A stretch of DNA of 64,000 nt from Archegozetes longisetosus. Its lineage: Eukaryota > Arthropoda > Arachnida > Sarcoptiformes > Trhypochthoniidae. Made by a program: the position numbers and the translations under genes. Each line of letters starts with the position of its first letter. Positions within the stretch are counted from its first letter, which is position 1. Of this stretch, positions 46,929 to 58,795 are shown piece after piece. The stretch is from contig JAEMBT020000001.1 in the NCBI GenBank assembly GCA_018873245.2, forward strand, positions 12,492,220 through 12,556,219. Reading direction: 5' to 3'. The notes below the pieces were generated by a model. The model was not told the DNA's origin. It ran no database searches and worked only from the letters and a program-made list of their open reading frames with translations.

Positions 46929-49028
46929 GAGAAACTTTTTGAGAGATTAAAGAGATTATTCATTAAACGGTTACCTCCTAACAGCAAAATAAATTCCAGA
47001 TTTCAAACTTAATTGTACTTCTGGTCAATAAATTGAGTAAACACAATTTTTCAATAGAAAATCTCAAATCAGAGAATTCAAACTTGATTTGAACATTTGA
47101 TAATTGAAATTTGAAAATTTGAATGTTTGATTGGCTGATATAAAAACATCTCGTTATTAGCTCGAGATTTTACAAAATTTGAAGAGTATACGTTCGAATA
47201 CTCATACAGTGATTTGTGATTAATACCGAAACGTATTATTCAAAGTGATTGAATCTTTAGTCTATTGCTGTGAGTGATTAAATGATCGGCATAATTTAAA
47301 ATCAGGTTACTAGTTTTTAAAACAATAATTTGACTGAGACAATTTTAATGGAACAGTCTAATTTTTGTAATCAATTTCAATGCCCGGATCTGTATCGTAC
47401 AGAGTGAACTACTTCAACCTCATTGATTTCATATTTACCTTACCGTTTAAATATTGATTAATGTAAGAATATTAAAGTTAGAATGCTTTTTATACAAGCC
47501 TATTATTTACTATGTAATTTGCATTCACTATTTTCAGCTTATTATTAGTAGCTTTAATTCTTTTATAAAATAGTCATTTCTTTTATTCTTTTTAAATATT
47601 TGATATATAAGAGATACCAATGTATCAAAGATTAGTTTTTAATTTTTTAAATATATTTTAAGTATCTAGTATCGTAAGGCGTTTCTTCCGAATAATTAAT
47701 AGTAACCCGTTATTATCTTAAACAATACTAAAATTTGATGAAATTTCAATTGTCATCTAAATAGACATTCAATACGTTTAATAAAAGATTGAATTATATA
47801 TTGATACACAGTTAATAAATATGATATAAAAATAAATCCAACAATTGTTAGTATAGTTATATTTAATGAATTAAATGAAAAGTAAATCTACATCATATCT
47901 AAATATTCGCAAACTTCTCAACTATTTGTATTTGTGTTCTATTTTGTGACATTGAATCGACCACTTGGTTTTCAAGTGAGAGGACTCTCTTTTTGCGATA
48001 CCTACATCTAATGCCCCATTCCTCCTCTTTTTCTCTAGTTGTGTAGTGATTGTACTACAGAGAGTAAAGCCTTGAAAAGTCTGGTTATATGCGTGACATA
48101 TTAAATGGTGTAATTTCTATTTATTCGAAATCATCTTATTCGAATATAATGAGTCGAGTGTTTTAAGTCTAAGGCGTATATGTATCTAAATTTTTAATGT
48201 CGAAAAATGACTCAAAAATAATAATGTTTAAGTTGGAATCGATAAAAATTTATCAAGATATGATTCTTAAGATTTCATAAAATTAATTTAACTTTAGTTT
48301 ATAAATAAAACCAACAGTTTCGAGAAAATGTGGAACACCTTTGCGACTGTCTTCATAGTGTTGAGTCGATTTGAAAAGTGTCATCAATTTTGACATTTTC
48401 ACTACTTTATTAAGCGAAATACCAAGTCTAAAAATTCTTTTTCAGATTCGAATTTTTATTGTCAAGGTTTTAATGCGTTTATAAATCCAAAGATATTAGC
48501 TGACATGCATTTCGCAACAAAAATTATTAGTAATACAGAGAAATAAATATCAAAATAGAAATTTTAGATTAAAATTAAAGGTCAACAAATCGACTCATAA
48601 GTTTAGACTATGAAAGTTTTCACTTTTTATTTATAGACTATCAAATGTTCGAGTCAAAACCATTTGACTAAAAATTTCGAATCAGAATATTGGGCTTTTT
48701 AATACGAAACAATCATATGATCCTCCTGCCAACTTTCCACTCTAATTTCTACCTTTAATATATACAGTTGTATAAGAATGTGAACATTAGATAAGTTTTA
48801 AAATAGAACAAAACTTAAAACTTATATAGATTGTTACTCCATAACATAATAATAGTTTCATTTTCCTTTTTAAACAAGATATGACAAAATAATCAGTCAT
48901 TGAGTTGCGGATACAGTTATATTTTTATTATTATTTGAATCAAATTTTATTATTAAGTACTTTCATATAGAATATAAGCCTGTGTTCAGCGTAAAACGTG
49001 GCCAAATCTCGATAAATACAAATTCAAG
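46929..49028. other. Intergenic, no gene recognised
   Basis: Lies between two convergent genes and should hold both 3' UTRs. A possible poly(A) signal (AATAAA) for the hydrolase lies near 47025. No other exon or element is recognised. Confidence 0.4.
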
Positions 49029-50325
49029 TTATTTCGTCCTGCTTTTAAGCAATATTGAAAGATATGTTAAAATAATTGTTATTATCTGTTGGAAAATAAA
49101 CGAATAGAATAGCACTTAAGTTCCAAAAATCATATTTCAAGTCGATTGACTTACAGTAATACAAGTTCTGTCATTAATTGGTTTATCGAAAATAGTTAAA
49201 CCGATAGTTGACATCAACACTCGATTGAAATATAGTTTTATCTAAGAATGTTTTATTCGTTTAATCACATGTTTTCGGAAATAAGTTAATGGATAAATCA
49301 CAATTAATTTGATATTTCATTCAAATTTGTACCTGAAATACAAGGTGACAGTCATTCCGACATGAGGCCAGTCCATGAATTAAATGAAGAGATTTCTTGG
49401 CTTCATTGTCAATACTTCCGATTATATGAGATAATACAAACAGCATTAACATAAAAACTGTTGCACAGAACACAATAATTAGTCTTAGCACAGAGTCAGA
49501 CTCAGACAAAATGATGTTATATAAGGAATAAGTAAACACCGAAATCATTGTTGAAGAATAAATCATATAAACTATTCTTACAAATCTGATCGACTCATTG
49601 ACCAAATCACAAATTTTATAGAATTTGATCAGAGTACTTTTCAATTGATCGTAGTTTCTATTTTTCATAATTTGAGAAAAATCAATATTGACTTCATTGA
49701 ACGAAATTATAAATAATTTAGTAATGAATACAAAAGCGAAAATAGCTCTGCATACTACACTTATACCTAAACTTGTAGTCAAAACTGTTTGCAATAAAGA
49801 ATAGATGAATAAAAAACAATTTGCATCCAAAGCAAGCAAAGAAGAATAGTTTAAGATCCAAATATAAGATAAGAACAACATCAGATTAAATAAGAAGAAG
49901 AAGAAGAAAAATTTCATTAAGTATAACAAATTTTGTGAAGAGTTATTTATTCTTCTATTTAAAGATTCAGATCTAATTTGTTTTAAAATGAAGTTCACAT
50001 TAAATAGCCATTGATTTTCATCAAATCTGTAATGAGTCATCAGTAATAAAACAATTGCTAACCAAAGAATATGGATCGTATTCACTGTTGTTCGTGCTTC
50101 ATTTCTTCCCGCATAATATCCCAAATCACCAAAACTAGGAGTTAGTTCGAATCTTCGAAGAGATATCAAGTAGTTGGCTAATAAAGTGTGAGAAAATTGA
50201 AAGATAACAATTAGATATCGGAACCAGAATGACTTTCCAAATTTTTTCAGTAACTGATTCTCAAGTGAAATACTGAATTTCTTCGAAATTGCATCAAATT
50301 GTGAAAAAATGTCAACTAAATCCAT
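49029..50325 (-). CDS. Divergent gustatory receptor-like 7-TM protein
   Basis: Exon 1 is 50325-49333, exon 2 is 49241-49155 and exon 3 is 49085-49029, again with phase-0 introns (donors CAG|GTACAA and ACT|GTAAGT; acceptors TTCTTAG and CCAACAG). The product has 378 residues. It belongs to a different GR subfamily: it lacks HFLGVRIH and FWSKYLL, but keeps the family plan. TM segments in exon 1 are followed by IGSIDNEAKKSLHLIHGL, then exon 2 with LYFNRVLMSTIGLTIFD, close to the general GR exon, and exon 3 with TYLSILLK, close to the TYhhhhhQF signature of TM7. A Phe run (about seven) lies in TM3. No defect seen. Probable chemosensory membrane receptor. Confidence 0.8.
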
Positions 50326-52875
50326 ATTTCTCTAAGATATGACGACTTGAATTTCAATTCTTATTCTATGAAACATTGCATTATATATAGTATCTCAAAA
50401 GTAATAACCATAAAATTATTTTGAGATAGTAATTTAAGTATTCAATAACAATAAAGTTTGAAACTTTATTGATTCTAATCTATGAGATATTAAGTTTTTG
50501 ATTCAGAAATTCACTCAAATTATCTAATGAAAATCAATTTATAGATTTGCAAAATAAAAACCATTTTAAATGAGAGTTTATAATGATAACTATCTCCAAT
50601 TTCATTTTTATGCACTGCAATAAAAATATCATTCTATAGGATTTATCAAAATAATATGATTATTAGTATATATTTTCATTTTCAAATATCATAATATTTT
50701 TCTCTGAAATTTTATTGTATATCGATATATTTTAATAATAATAAACAATAGATTTATTATCCGATTTCAAATCATCATAATGTATAATAAAAAATTTCAT
50801 TGCTCTTTTTAAAATCAATTATTTTGAAATTTTTGTGAAAGTGGATTTTTATATAGCGAAATAACAACTCTTAGACTTTAACCATTAACAATCTTTATTA
50901 GAATATAGATTAAATGATAATACACAAAGGTTTAAAAGTGTCGCTCAGAGTCTAAGCTCTCTCTCACTCTCTTACTTTCTCACTTAATTTCTGCTCTATT
51001 ACTCTCTCTTTTTATATTTTTCTGAATAACTAATAAAAGGATATTAAGAATATTTTCGAGTTATGATTTTAAGAATGTTATTCCTAAAAAGGGATGTTTA
51101 AGCATTCCAATATTAGATTCTCATAACAATTAATTTTCTTTTGTAATTATTTTAGATTAAGAATTTACTTTTACAATTAAAGCTGACCAAACATAACCTT
51201 TTATAGTCATAACAAAATAAGAGTTTTACTTTCATTCTCATAACAAATAAAAAGTTCACAAAACAAATTAAAATACTTTTTGTTTTAATATAACACTTTA
51301 TTACTTGTTAGGCAATTCCGAAATAATCTTTTGGATCAATTTATTTAGATTAAAACACTTTGGAATTCCTGATGGAATAAATTTGAAATAAGTCAGACAT
51401 GAATCAAACATTCATATATAATTATTTCTTAAAAATATATTTTTATTGGATTGACTAAAGTAAATGTAGAAGAATTTGTTCCCGACGTCACAGTCACACA
51501 TTATACATTTTTTGAACTTGTCTCAATCATTCCAGTCGGTTGTAGTCATACTTAATGTTATTAAAATTATGTATAAAAATCCGACTTTCTCGATAGAGCA
51601 AGTATATCGAGTCTTTGAGTATGATCTAATTCAACCGGTGTGATCGAGACGAGTCTAAAGATGTTTAGTATATAGACCTACAGAACCAGGAACATACCTG
51701 TCCATGTTTCTTATGCTGCTTATATATTGATTACTCAAATAATGAGATTACTTAGGTAAAATATCCAGTTTTTAAATTACTATATTTTATAATCTCTCAA
51801 ATATTGCACTCACTTTTGTTGATCTATGATTAAAAATATAGGAACTAAAGAAAAATTTAAGTTTTTTTATACTTACCGCTCTAAACCAGGGGTAGCGTCA
51901 CTTCCGTGCTTTTGCGGAAGTACTGTAGCTTTTATACGTAGAATTCGATGTGCTATAGCTCTTTATACACATATTATCAAATACTGTAATTCTAAGGAAG
52001 AAGAATAAAATATTGTCCCTTTTTGATTTATTCAATTTTAAACCGTAACCCAACATACAGAAGAGAAATTTTAACGAACTATGTATCATTTTAAAGCATA
52101 ATTTTTCAGCTTTAAAATAATATATCATAATCTATTAAAACTTTCGAATTTAAGCTTTCATGAGTCATAAAGCGTGCTAACAATGCCTTCAGAATTAAAT
52201 AATCGTTTAAAGGTTCAAATATTGTTTGAAAGTGACACTAATCATATCATATTTAAGCAAAAACAACTTAATTATAAGTTAAAACTATTCACCGCATTAT
52301 TAAAAGCATCACATTGGGTGGAAGTATTGAACTTCGGCATCAAAGCCTTATACCTCGAAGTTATACGAGTAATCAAAATAGATTATCAAATTTAGCCAAC
52401 AATCATTGAAATTAGTCAGACTAATTTTGAAAGAAAGTCTAAAGATTATGGAACTGAAGACTGGATAAATGGATTGCTAAAATTGAGAATATTTGTAACA
52501 CATTCGATTCCCATTTTCTAACCTATCATTTGATTCGATATGATGCTGCATGTATGCCATGCTATGTAAAATGTATTAAAGTAAGGGGCGCCAAGATTAA
52601 TTATTAAAATTATGACTAATTTGTACCCTTATACATGCTTAATAGTTTGCATCAGTTTCATTATTAATCTATGATTTATTTAAAAACCTAAAACTAATTT
52701 TTTTAAGAAAAAATATTTTTGTCCGTAACCTTACACTGGAAAGCGAGAATTACATAGACCTTTCAAGATGTTCTCTCGATATTATGGTCTTTGGAAAAGT
52801 TATAGGTTTTGAATAGTTCCAGAGGTCTAAGAATAAAAATTTCATTATTGTTGTAGAATATGATATTCCCTAATA
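50326..52875. other. Intergenic, no gene recognised
   Basis: AT-rich, with a pyrimidine-rich CTCT low-complexity patch near 50953-51010. The short open frames around 51826-52395 have no domain or splice partner that I can see. Confidence 0.4.
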
Positions 52876-53048
52876 TTATGATGAAAGTTTAAAATTTCCC
52901 TCTCATCTAGGTACCTAGAAATAGCAGTCAAATTGTTAGTTGTTTGGTCAAGAATTTAATGACAACTCTATGTTCAAAATTTGCAAACAACAATTTGACC
53001 ACTATTGCTAGGCACCCAGATGAGAGGGAAATTTTAAAATTTCATCAT
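52876..53048. repeat. Hairpin MITE
   Basis: Arms of about 65-70 bp around a loop of about 40 bp. AATTTCCCTCTCATCTAGGT and GCAGTCAAATTGTTAGTTGT return in reverse complement as ACAACAATTTGACCACTATTGC and the mirrored CTCTCATCT motif. No coding content. Confidence 0.85.
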
Positions 53049-53976
53049 AGATATCTTACAACTAAGAAATTTTGATTACCTCGATATCTTTATTAATTTG
53101 TTTGATGATAGAATTTCTAATCGAGTTATCTTAAGTTGCTCTAACTTACATGAAAATTAATCAAAATAAAACTTAAAAATGCCATTTTCTCTAATAAATT
53201 ATATTTTGATCAGTTTTTACATGAATTTTAACAATAATCAGTTGTCATAAAAACGTTTAAGTCCACAATTTATCGTAAACTAAATGAATGATCAAAAGTG
53301 AAACCTTATTTCTAAGCAGATTCATATTTGAATTGCTTTTTATTTTACATTTTTTTTCAATTCCAGAATAAAAATCTAAAATGTAACCTGAAGAAATTAA
53401 ATTTGATTCCAGAGATCTTTTGGCTACAGATTTGATTATTGAGTCTACAGGCAGTCTATTTATAGATGTGTTATATTGTCACAATTATTTTTGTGACTCG
53501 GGATTTCATTGAGAATGGAAAACTCGATCTAAGTTTTTGTGTAGAGTTCTCCATTTAGTGTGATTTCTACTAGTGTAAAGATTTGAAATCAGGGGCCTCA
53601 ATGTAAGATTTCAAATCCTTTTACCTAATTCCCTATCTAAGAATCTGGCTGGACTCGATAGAGAACTTCATGTGTTATGCTTTAATGAAAGTTTCCCACT
53701 TTATAAACCACTTACCTAAAGTGCAAATAAAGTTGATGCGAATAAAGAAAAACGGTTGTCTATTTTACAAGAACTATGTGTAATGTGAATTACAAAGCAT
53801 AACTGAGATAACAAGACCCCTTATAGTGACTTTCTCTCCCTTTATATACTTTTCTTCGGCTTCCCACGTTTCTCTGAATTTAAAACTAAAGCTACATTTT
53901 TTGATTGTTTATTTATACTAAAGTTAAATTGAAGGCTTTAGTCGAAGAGTAGCCTTCAATACTATTACCACCAGAT
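53049..53976. other. Intergenic, no gene recognised
   Basis: Contains a short mirrored pair GTAAAGATTTGAAATC / GATTTCAAATCCTTTTAC at about 53574-53628, perhaps the core of a small hairpin element. Nothing else is recognised. Confidence 0.35.
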
Positions 53977-54091
53977 AGTGATCACATTCGATTACATGAC
54001 ATTACCGCACAGATGACACTACTGCAAATTACAATACCGCGCGGTATGTCGTACGCGGTGTCTGCGCTGTAATGTCGTGTTAGGATCACAT
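53977..54091. repeat. Small GC-rich hairpin element beside a GR relic
   Basis: GTGATCACATT and GACATTACCGCACAGATGACAC at the left mirror GTGTCTGCGCTGTAATGTCGTG and AGGATCAC at the right. The centre holds ACCGCGCGGTA. It is much more GC-rich than its surroundings. Confidence 0.6.
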
Positions 54092-54094
54092 TCT

Positions 54095-54300
54095 TGCTCT
54101 AATGGAAAACATCTTCTACTACATTAATGGTAATTATCTCATTACAATGCATTCATGCAGTTCTGGTCAATTTCACTTCTTTCACAATTACTTCAATTCT
54201 GATCCTATTATAAAGATATGAAACCCGAATACCTCGGATTTTCGAGATGATTTCAGGTCTGGTCTCACCTCAGAGTATTCGTTTTTATGGTTAAGGTGTC
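54095..54300 (+). pseudogene. Gustatory receptor relic (internal fragment)
   Basis: A short stretch matches the TM2 to first intracellular loop region of the local GRs across at least two frames. Frame 1 gives MENIFYYINGNYLIT (compare ENEYLLIINGDF), frame 2 gives LLSQLLQF then YYKDMKPEYL (compare LTSQLIYYYNYK.DIKPNYL), and frame 3 gives EMISGLVSPQSIR (compare EMMSGLISPKSIGL). Stops and frameshifts separate the pieces and no other exon is seen. It is an old dead copy of the family. Confidence 0.85.
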
Positions 54301-54332
54301 TTAAAAATCATTAAACGCTTTAAACTCTTAGG

Positions 54333-54765
54333 CTGTTATGCATGAACAATTTTAACCTAGGTTTAAAGCCAAAACTAGATTTAAACCCGGAGTCCGATTT
54401 AAGTCGTAGGCACGAAGAAATTTAAAATTAGATTTAAGACAAAACTTGGTTTAAAAATGAAACCTTCTCTCAGTAGGTTTAACTTGAGTTTAAACCTGTG
54501 TTAGCTCTCAATACATACAAGTTCATGTTTACATTTGATAACTATTAATTATTTTCAATTAATTAAATATGGAACGTTATCTACCTATTGAATATATTGA
54601 AGATTATGAAATTATAATTAGAAGAAGTTCAAATATTAGGAGAATATTCAAAGATAGAATCGTATAGAAACTTATAATGATATTGAATCTGTAAAAAGAT
54701 ATCGTCTTTCCAAACAATGTTTTATGGATATAATCCGTACAACAACGAGTAGAGTCAGTCTGTGA
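54333..54765 (+). pseudogene. PIF/Harbinger transposon 5' relic
   Basis: The left end carries TGCATGAACAATTTTAACCTAGGTTTAAA-type sequence with further AGGTTTAA / TTTAAACC copies, a common make-up of Harbinger ends. An ATG at 54569 opens a frame beginning MERYLPIEYIEDYE. After a stop and frameshift, another frame gives NDIESVKRYRLSKQCFMDII, close to the N-terminus of HARBI1-type transposases (F..RYRLSK..F..LI). No catalytic domain follows. Confidence 0.65.
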
Positions 54766-55186
54766 TCGGTGCCAAATAGATTGGAACTTGATGCTTTCAG
54801 AATAGCAAAATTGATTGACTAGAATTTTTGTTTTTCGTATTTATCGCATGAATCAGTGACTAGCGGAAAATTCGATGCTTGACACTAAAATCGATGCCAT
54901 AAAACACAACGCTTGAATTGCTTTTCACTCAATTCGACTTTATAATACAAGAGGAAAGCCGGTCATCGCCGAAAACTCTCAACTTCGATTATATAATTTA
55001 GTGCCTAAATAATTTGGGACAATTACAACAATCAAAATCATTTTATTCTGAAATGGCTAACATAAAACGAATAGGAGTTTCAAATACTTTATAAAATACT
55101 CAATACAAATTAATATTTTTAAAATAAAATTTTATAGCCTATCAGTGAATAGGTTGAACTTTGTTCATTAAAATGTATTGCATTAT

Positions 55187-56014
55187 TTAAGATAGACAAC
55201 AACAACAACACGCAACAAATAATAGTAAAACAATTATTATAATAATAGAGTTAAGTAACCAAAACGAATATAAGTATAAGTACTGATTGCAATAATTGCT
55301 CTGATCCGGTTCATCAAAGCTCGGACTATTGCTGTCGTACACCAAAACAATCCCTATTCATAGTAAAGAATACATTAAAAAGTGTTTTCAATTTGCCTTA
55401 AATCAAAATTTTTCAATTCGTTTGACTTACAAACAAAGAAACCGACAGTCGATGCGATTTTTAGAGCAGTTATCAAGTGCTGAAACTTTGAATTAATATC
55501 TGATATATTGTTGATATTTCTCTTAATACTTTCGACTATACAAAGCACTAAATTGATCGAACCGTTAATTATAAGTATAATTGGAATTCCGGGCGCGTTC
55601 GGACAATCGTTCAAATATACTGAACCTAAAAATAAAATCTAATTAACTCTAAAGCGATGTGAATGAAAACTTTCAAATCCCATACCCATTACTATCATTG
55701 TTATCTGTATTGCATTCGCTATCAGTAGAAAAATAATTCCCGCGACTAAACAATAAATTGAAAGTTTATGTAGATTTACAACATTTTTACGAAGTCTTTG
55801 ATGTCTTACTTGTGCCAAAAACATAGGAGACAAATGTTTGAACAATACCGATGTGACTGTCGCTTGTCTTTAATTGCCTTATTTTAATAAAAATATTTTT
55901 GTTTTGTTGATTTTCAGTCTGAGTGTTGGGCTTTTCTGTTCCATAAGTTTTGTCTTCAGGTGTCATAAGTTTGTTCTGGACATCATTTGCTTCTTCTATG
56001 TTACTGTCAGCCAT
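55187..56014 (-). CDS. TMEM272-like multipass membrane protein
   Basis: Four exons are readable: 56014-55849, 55808-55671, 55625-55431 and 55353-55187. The introns are 40, 45 and 77 bp, all phase 1 and GT-AG (the last donor is GTAAGT), giving 221 residues. The N-terminal 60 residues are polar and charged. TM1 is near 75-97 (YCLVAGIIFLLIANAI), then comes YLNDCPNAPGIPIILIINGS with TM2, matching the CP..p.IPiyLiv pattern of TMEM272-like proteins. TM3 (ALKIASTVGFFV) is completed across intron 3, then VLVYDSNSP, SNYCNQYLYLYSFW and TM4. The protein ends in VACCCCCLS, a run of five cysteines at the membrane edge that could be palmitoylated. The family has no established function. The first two introns are very short and their sites are weak, so those joins are less certain than the last two exons. 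Confidence 0.82.
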
Positions 56015-57429
56015 TTTTAGCAATAAAAATCACTGAAAATTAAAATAAAAACAGTTGAATAAACTAAATTTTCTAAAATGTAGTCATGGAGGACAGAGAC
56101 ATAATAAGTTGTTGACAACTTTTCTAAATATAAGCGCACTGATAAGACCAGTCTTATTTGATAATTGAAGAGTGCACTAAATTATGAGTTTCAGAACTAG
56201 AGATATGATTTCAGCACTTGTCTATTAGTCAAGTTCTGTAACTATGGATAAATTTAGATAAGAACAATAATTGCAAACAAATATTGTTTATTATGAACGT
56301 AGAGCTTAATTTCGAAATAAAAATATAACTTTTTTGTATTCAAATTTGAAAAATTAGAGTTTTTTCTCAAATGATGTGTTATTCGATTATATTAATAAAC
56401 ATAATGGAATTGTGTACTGTTTTACCTGTACTCGAGTTACTAAATGAAACTTTCGTAATGTATTTCGAGTTCAAACTTATTTGTAAGTCAATTGATATCT
56501 TAGGTATATTAAAAAGTAGGTTAATTTCTCTATTATTGCCTAAAACTATAGAAAATGGTATCTCATGATGAACAGGCACTATTCTACAGTAATACAAGTA
56601 TTATCTTTGATCAGAATATCAAAAGTATTTAATTTGTTTGTTCATATTAATACTCAATCAAAATATAGTTTTATCTGAAAGAATGGCAAATAATTTCAGA
56701 TTTTCATACTATATAAAAGAAAATTCAATACACTTAAGTAATGCTCTTTATGTAAGAAATAAATTTGAGAACAAAATTATTACTCGAAAAGTTTTTAATC
56801 ACTTAATCTTTTCATTAATGGTATTTAAATAATGATTCCTTCACTCGAAGAGTAAATAACTTCTTACACTTAAGCTATGATTAGTCAAAGACTAAGAAAT
56901 TGATTTATTGACTCAAAAATAAACTTAGTCAATTCATTAATTAATCAATCAATTAAATTAGTAATTAATCACACAAGTAATAAATAATTAAAATTAATGA
57001 ATCGAGTGTAAATTCATGCTAATTCTATATTCGAATTACTTATACGCACGATATAAATTGAAATAACAGTAAAGTAAATGAATGCTAAAATACAATGTTG
57101 AGTGCAATTTTAACGACTATTTTGTACGTGACAACTTCGATCTTTAAAACAGAGCAAATACGACATCGATTGTCACATAAATTAATGACAACTTATTAAA
57201 TACTTTACATTCTATAATAATTTACAGTATATTTACTTTATATAGATGTGAAATTAGTTGTTGAGCTGTGTCATGCCCTTCATCTCTAAATTCTTGATTG
57301 ATAAATAAAAATTATTAATATTCTGATGACTGCTTCGTAGTATTTAGAAGTATTTAGAACTGGTCACCTAATCTATAGGTGGAATTTACTTGAAATCAAA
57401 AACAACTCATAAAATTATACAATATGAAT
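56015..57429. other. Intergenic, no gene recognised
   Basis: Upstream region of the TMEM272-like gene and further AT-rich DNA. The open frames here have no recognisable content. Confidence 0.4.
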
Positions 57430-57625
57430 GGGCAAATCCGGGCTATGGGTCCAAGGGGGTTCCTGATCCCCTACCCCCGAGTGTGGTACATCATTGGATT
57501 CAGTTCGTCGAGTTGAACGTTTTGATACAACGCATGACCACTTCTAATCCGAACCTGACCACTTTCGGCCAACTTCCGACAACTCCCAACGGAAATGGCG
57601 GCCCCGCCAATTGATATATCGTTGG

Positions 57626-58322
57626 TAGGGATACCAACTCTCCGGCTTTTAGAGTCCTCTTCAGTCTCCAGCTCAACCCTCAAGCTGGAGGCTGTAATCT
57701 CCAATCTTTATTTAACTTATAAAAATATTTTAAATATCGTATGATTTAGTGAAATGAAAGTAAAATCAATTTTAATTCACGAAACTTCAGCTTAATACAA
57801 GAGAGACTTTCACATGCGAATTAAACTTATACTTAATACTATTTTAATCCACCAAATACTTAACTCTAACACCTGTACAACAAATCAATACATGCTCATT
57901 GAAATTGATAACTTATTCTGATAAGTATTAAGCTATTATTGATTTAAACAGGCATATTCTCACTCATTCAGTTTAGTTCATATCTTATTTCATTGTGAAT
58001 CAATTGGAAATGATTTTGTCCAACGGACATTCAGCGTGATGAAAAATTTATAGACAGATGAAGGAAATCGTTTAACTGTACTTCAAGTCAAAGCTGAACT
58101 ATGCATAAAATTTGAATATTCTATGAGTTGTACAAAGTTTTATGACCACGTATCAAAAGACTGCGAATAAATAGAAGCAGTTAAATCAGGAGAGAAAGAT
58201 TATATTAAAATTTAATATGATGTTTATTGCATAACTATATGCTCAAATAAAAATTTTGTATATAAGGATCCCTCTTTGATATTTTTCTCCAGCTTTTAGG
58301 CTGAGAGGTGTTGGCATCTCTA
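57626..58322. mobile_element. Internally deleted hAT transposon, nested
   Basis: The ends read TAGGGATACCAAC at the left and, reversed, TAGAGATGCCAAC at the right; imperfect inverted similarity (CTTTTAG, CTCCAGC) follows inside. The flanks are a perfect 8-bp direct duplication, ATCGTTGG, at 57618-57625 and 58323-58330, the target-site length of hAT transposons. Copy 1 of the host element shows the corresponding empty site. The interior encodes a hAT C-terminal fragment (58021-58170). Confidence 0.93.
58021..58170 (+). pseudogene. hAT transposase C-terminal dimerisation domain fragment
   Basis: The frame reads QRTFSVMKNL, a stop, then TDEGNRL, LQVKAELCIKF, SMSCTKFYDHV and a terminal stop. This matches the hATC domain (ERvFS.mk.l..d.RNRL....v.a.l.ik.N....C..F). 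One in-frame TAG sits where Trp or a similar residue is usual. The upstream catalytic region is missing, so the element is non-autonomous. Confidence 0.9.
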
Positions 58323-58795
58323 ATCGTTGGACTCAGGACATCGAACTAGGCATTTTGATGCCTCACTTGATCAATTATCTCAAGTAGTTCTCGAGATATT
58401 CAACTTTTAGTATCTACAACTCTAGCATGTTGATATACAGTTACCGAGAAGCTAACATCGCCTATAGGTACCACCCAGACCTAACCCCCTCAAAAATGGA
58501 TAAACCTGGCTTTACCAAGTTGTAATCCAAACAAAACAAAGATGAAAATTTTGAGAACTACTTGAGATAATTAGTCAAGTGATGTATCAAAATGTTCAGT
58601 TCGATATCTTGAGTCCAACGATATTTCACTTAGCGGAGCCAGCCACTCCCGTCGGGGGCTGGTCAGAAGTGATCAGGTTAGGGTCGAAAGTGGTCAAGTG
58701 TAGCATGGCATGTTCAACTTGATAAACTGAATCCGATAATACGTCACAATCGGGAACCTCCTCAGACCCATTAGCTCGGGTTGACCCAACGTGGC

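Larger units (their letters stand above)
57430..58795. mobile_element. Foldback DNA transposon, copy 2, interrupted by a hAT element
   Basis: Same family as 9705-10780: the ends GGGCAAATCCGGGCTATGGGTC and GACCCATTAGCTCGGGTTGACCC mirror each other, and inner motifs (GTGGTACATCATTGGATTCAG, CACTTTCGGCCAACTTC, TCACTTGATCAATTATCTCAAG) match copy 1. Removing the insertion at 57626-58322 leaves about 670 bp. No transposase of its own is visible. Confidence 0.87.
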
